Shown: positions 59,570 through 59,826 of the stretch, piece after piece
How the letters are laid out: every line of letters begins with the position of its first letter
How positions within the stretch are numbered: position 1 is the first letter of the stretch
Assembly: GCA_018969015.1 (NCBI GenBank)
Contig: JAGWZE010000022.1
Coordinates: 1 to 59,826, forward strand
Direction of reading: 5' to 3'
Source: Alphaproteobacteria bacterium
GTDB taxonomy: Bacteria; Pseudomonadota; Alphaproteobacteria; Caulobacterales; Aquidulcibacteraceae
Length of the DNA stretch: 59,826 nucleotides
Translations under genes and position numbers: made by a program
Notes under the pieces: model-generated
What the model was told of the DNA's origin: nothing
Seen by the model: only the letters and a program-made list of their open reading frames with translations
Databases searched by the model: none

Positions 59570-59721
59570 CCTTGTGGGAGAAGGTGGATCGCACGCGATC
59601 GTCCGAGGGCGGATTAGTTTTTGGCTATCCCACACGTCTGCGGCGTCATCCTCGACGCGCCACAGACGTGGCGGGGATCCAGGCGGGAGATGCAACGTCT
59701 GGTCTCCCCTCCCCAGCGGGG
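59570..59721. other. 152-base spacer between two inverted IS481 copies
   Basis: No gene is seen. It opens with CCTTGTGGGAGAAGGTG, which together with the last IS bases forms CACCTT/AAGGTG, and closes with the 16-base repeat. GATCGCACGCGATC and other short dyads are present, consistent with remnants of dispersed palindromic repeats. Confidence 0.5.
59706..59721. repeat. 16-base sequence shared by both IS481 insertion points, copy 2
   Basis: This copy is identical to 58274-58289 and abuts the terminal repeat of the second, inverted IS copy. Confidence 0.75.
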
Positions 59722-59826
59722 TGTTCAGACCGGAGACATGGGTAACACCTGTTCGGAGACATGGGTGACAGATTGAGACTGGTCCTGCGCGTCGGTGAAG
59801 TCGAGCGCGGTGATGAACTGGGCGCG
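59722..59826 (-). mobile_element. second IS481 copy, inverted, cut by window edge
   Basis: All 105 bases are the exact reverse complement of 59465-59569 in the intact element: the right terminal repeat and the 3' end of the transposase. The element therefore runs leftward from outside the window. Perfect identity implies recent transposition or recombination. Confidence 0.95.
59725..59826 (-). CDS. IS481 transposase, C-terminal end only (partial at window edge)
   Basis: The last 33 codons and stop of the same transposase as at 58367-59566 are present on the minus strand, ending SEQVLPMSPV. The rest lies beyond the window. No differences from the intact copy are seen. Confidence 0.92.
   Translation of the reverse strand, partial: RAQFITALDFTDAQDQSQSVTHVSEQVLPMSPV

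Overview
The window is GC-rich, densely coded chromosomal DNA from an alphaproteobacterium. A MucR/Ros regulator, a GTP-type PEP carboxykinase, the purL-bolA-grxD gene order, class I IlvC, an entericidin-like lipoprotein and many TonB-dependent receptors together suggest a Caulobacterales/Hyphomonadaceae- or sphingomonad-like organism. The genus cannot be fixed from the sequence alone.

Layout. 1-1926 is the 3' part of a TonB-dependent receptor. 2060-8700 is an accessory island: a relaxase (HUH-type, DUF3363-like), a degenerate TraG/VirD4-like protein with a small ribbon-helix-helix partner, BrnT/BrnA, a PIN/Phd toxin-antitoxin pair, an orphan antitoxin-like gene, a broken vapC and two AlpA/excisionase-like HTH proteins. 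No integrase or mating-pore gene is present, so it looks like the remnant of a mobilizable element. 9038-18711 is a catabolic and uptake cluster: GPH-type sugar or sugar-acid symporter, tandem-TetR regulator, HSL-type esterase, acyl-CoA synthetase, short-chain dehydrogenase, small membrane protein and a second TonB receptor. A gene-poor stretch and tRNA-Lys(CTT) follow.

19689-23783 is a stress-related group (hydrolase-like protein, DUF378, Dps, Fe-superoxide dismutase, PNPOx-like stress protein, small membrane or lipoproteins). 23878-27334 is the purL/Uma2/bolA/grxD housekeeping block. 27369-29727 carries a pseudo-receiver protein and leuA with a previously hidden Leu-rich leader peptide (leuL) and an attenuator-like hairpin. 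29827-36805 is a mix of hydrolases, an XRE/membrane pair, a divergent hydrolase/TetR pair with two visible operators, a GIY-YIG nuclease, an Fe(II)/2OG oxygenase and an EamA exporter. 36929-40703 has ilvC, a LysR/DUF4267 divergent pair, ilvN (without ilvB) and a GDT1-type cation exporter.

40836-46566 holds an aldose epimerase, a hybrid histidine kinase, pckG and mucR. 46591-49657 holds an unusual cluster: an Hsp70-type ATPase lacking a substrate-binding domain, translationally coupled to a GrpE-like protein, and divergent to these a membrane-anchored BY-kinase-like protein whose P-loop lacks lysine. 49661-55288 holds an H-NS-like protein and a tightly packed six-gene operon (CrtC/AttH-like protein, kinase-like phosphotransferase, coiled-coil protein, PPP-family MFS, MDR reductase, VanZ-like protein). 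55406-58246 holds a thioesterase, DUF423, epoxide hydrolase and proline iminopeptidase. The window ends in an intact IS481-family element and the start of a second, inverted copy.

The strongest candidates for undescribed biology are the SBD-less Hsp70/GrpE-like pair with its K-less P-loop neighbour, the CrtC-like/phosphotransferase operon, the degenerate coupling protein beside the relaxase, and the leaderless leu leader peptide whose hairpin also covers the leuA Shine-Dalgarno.
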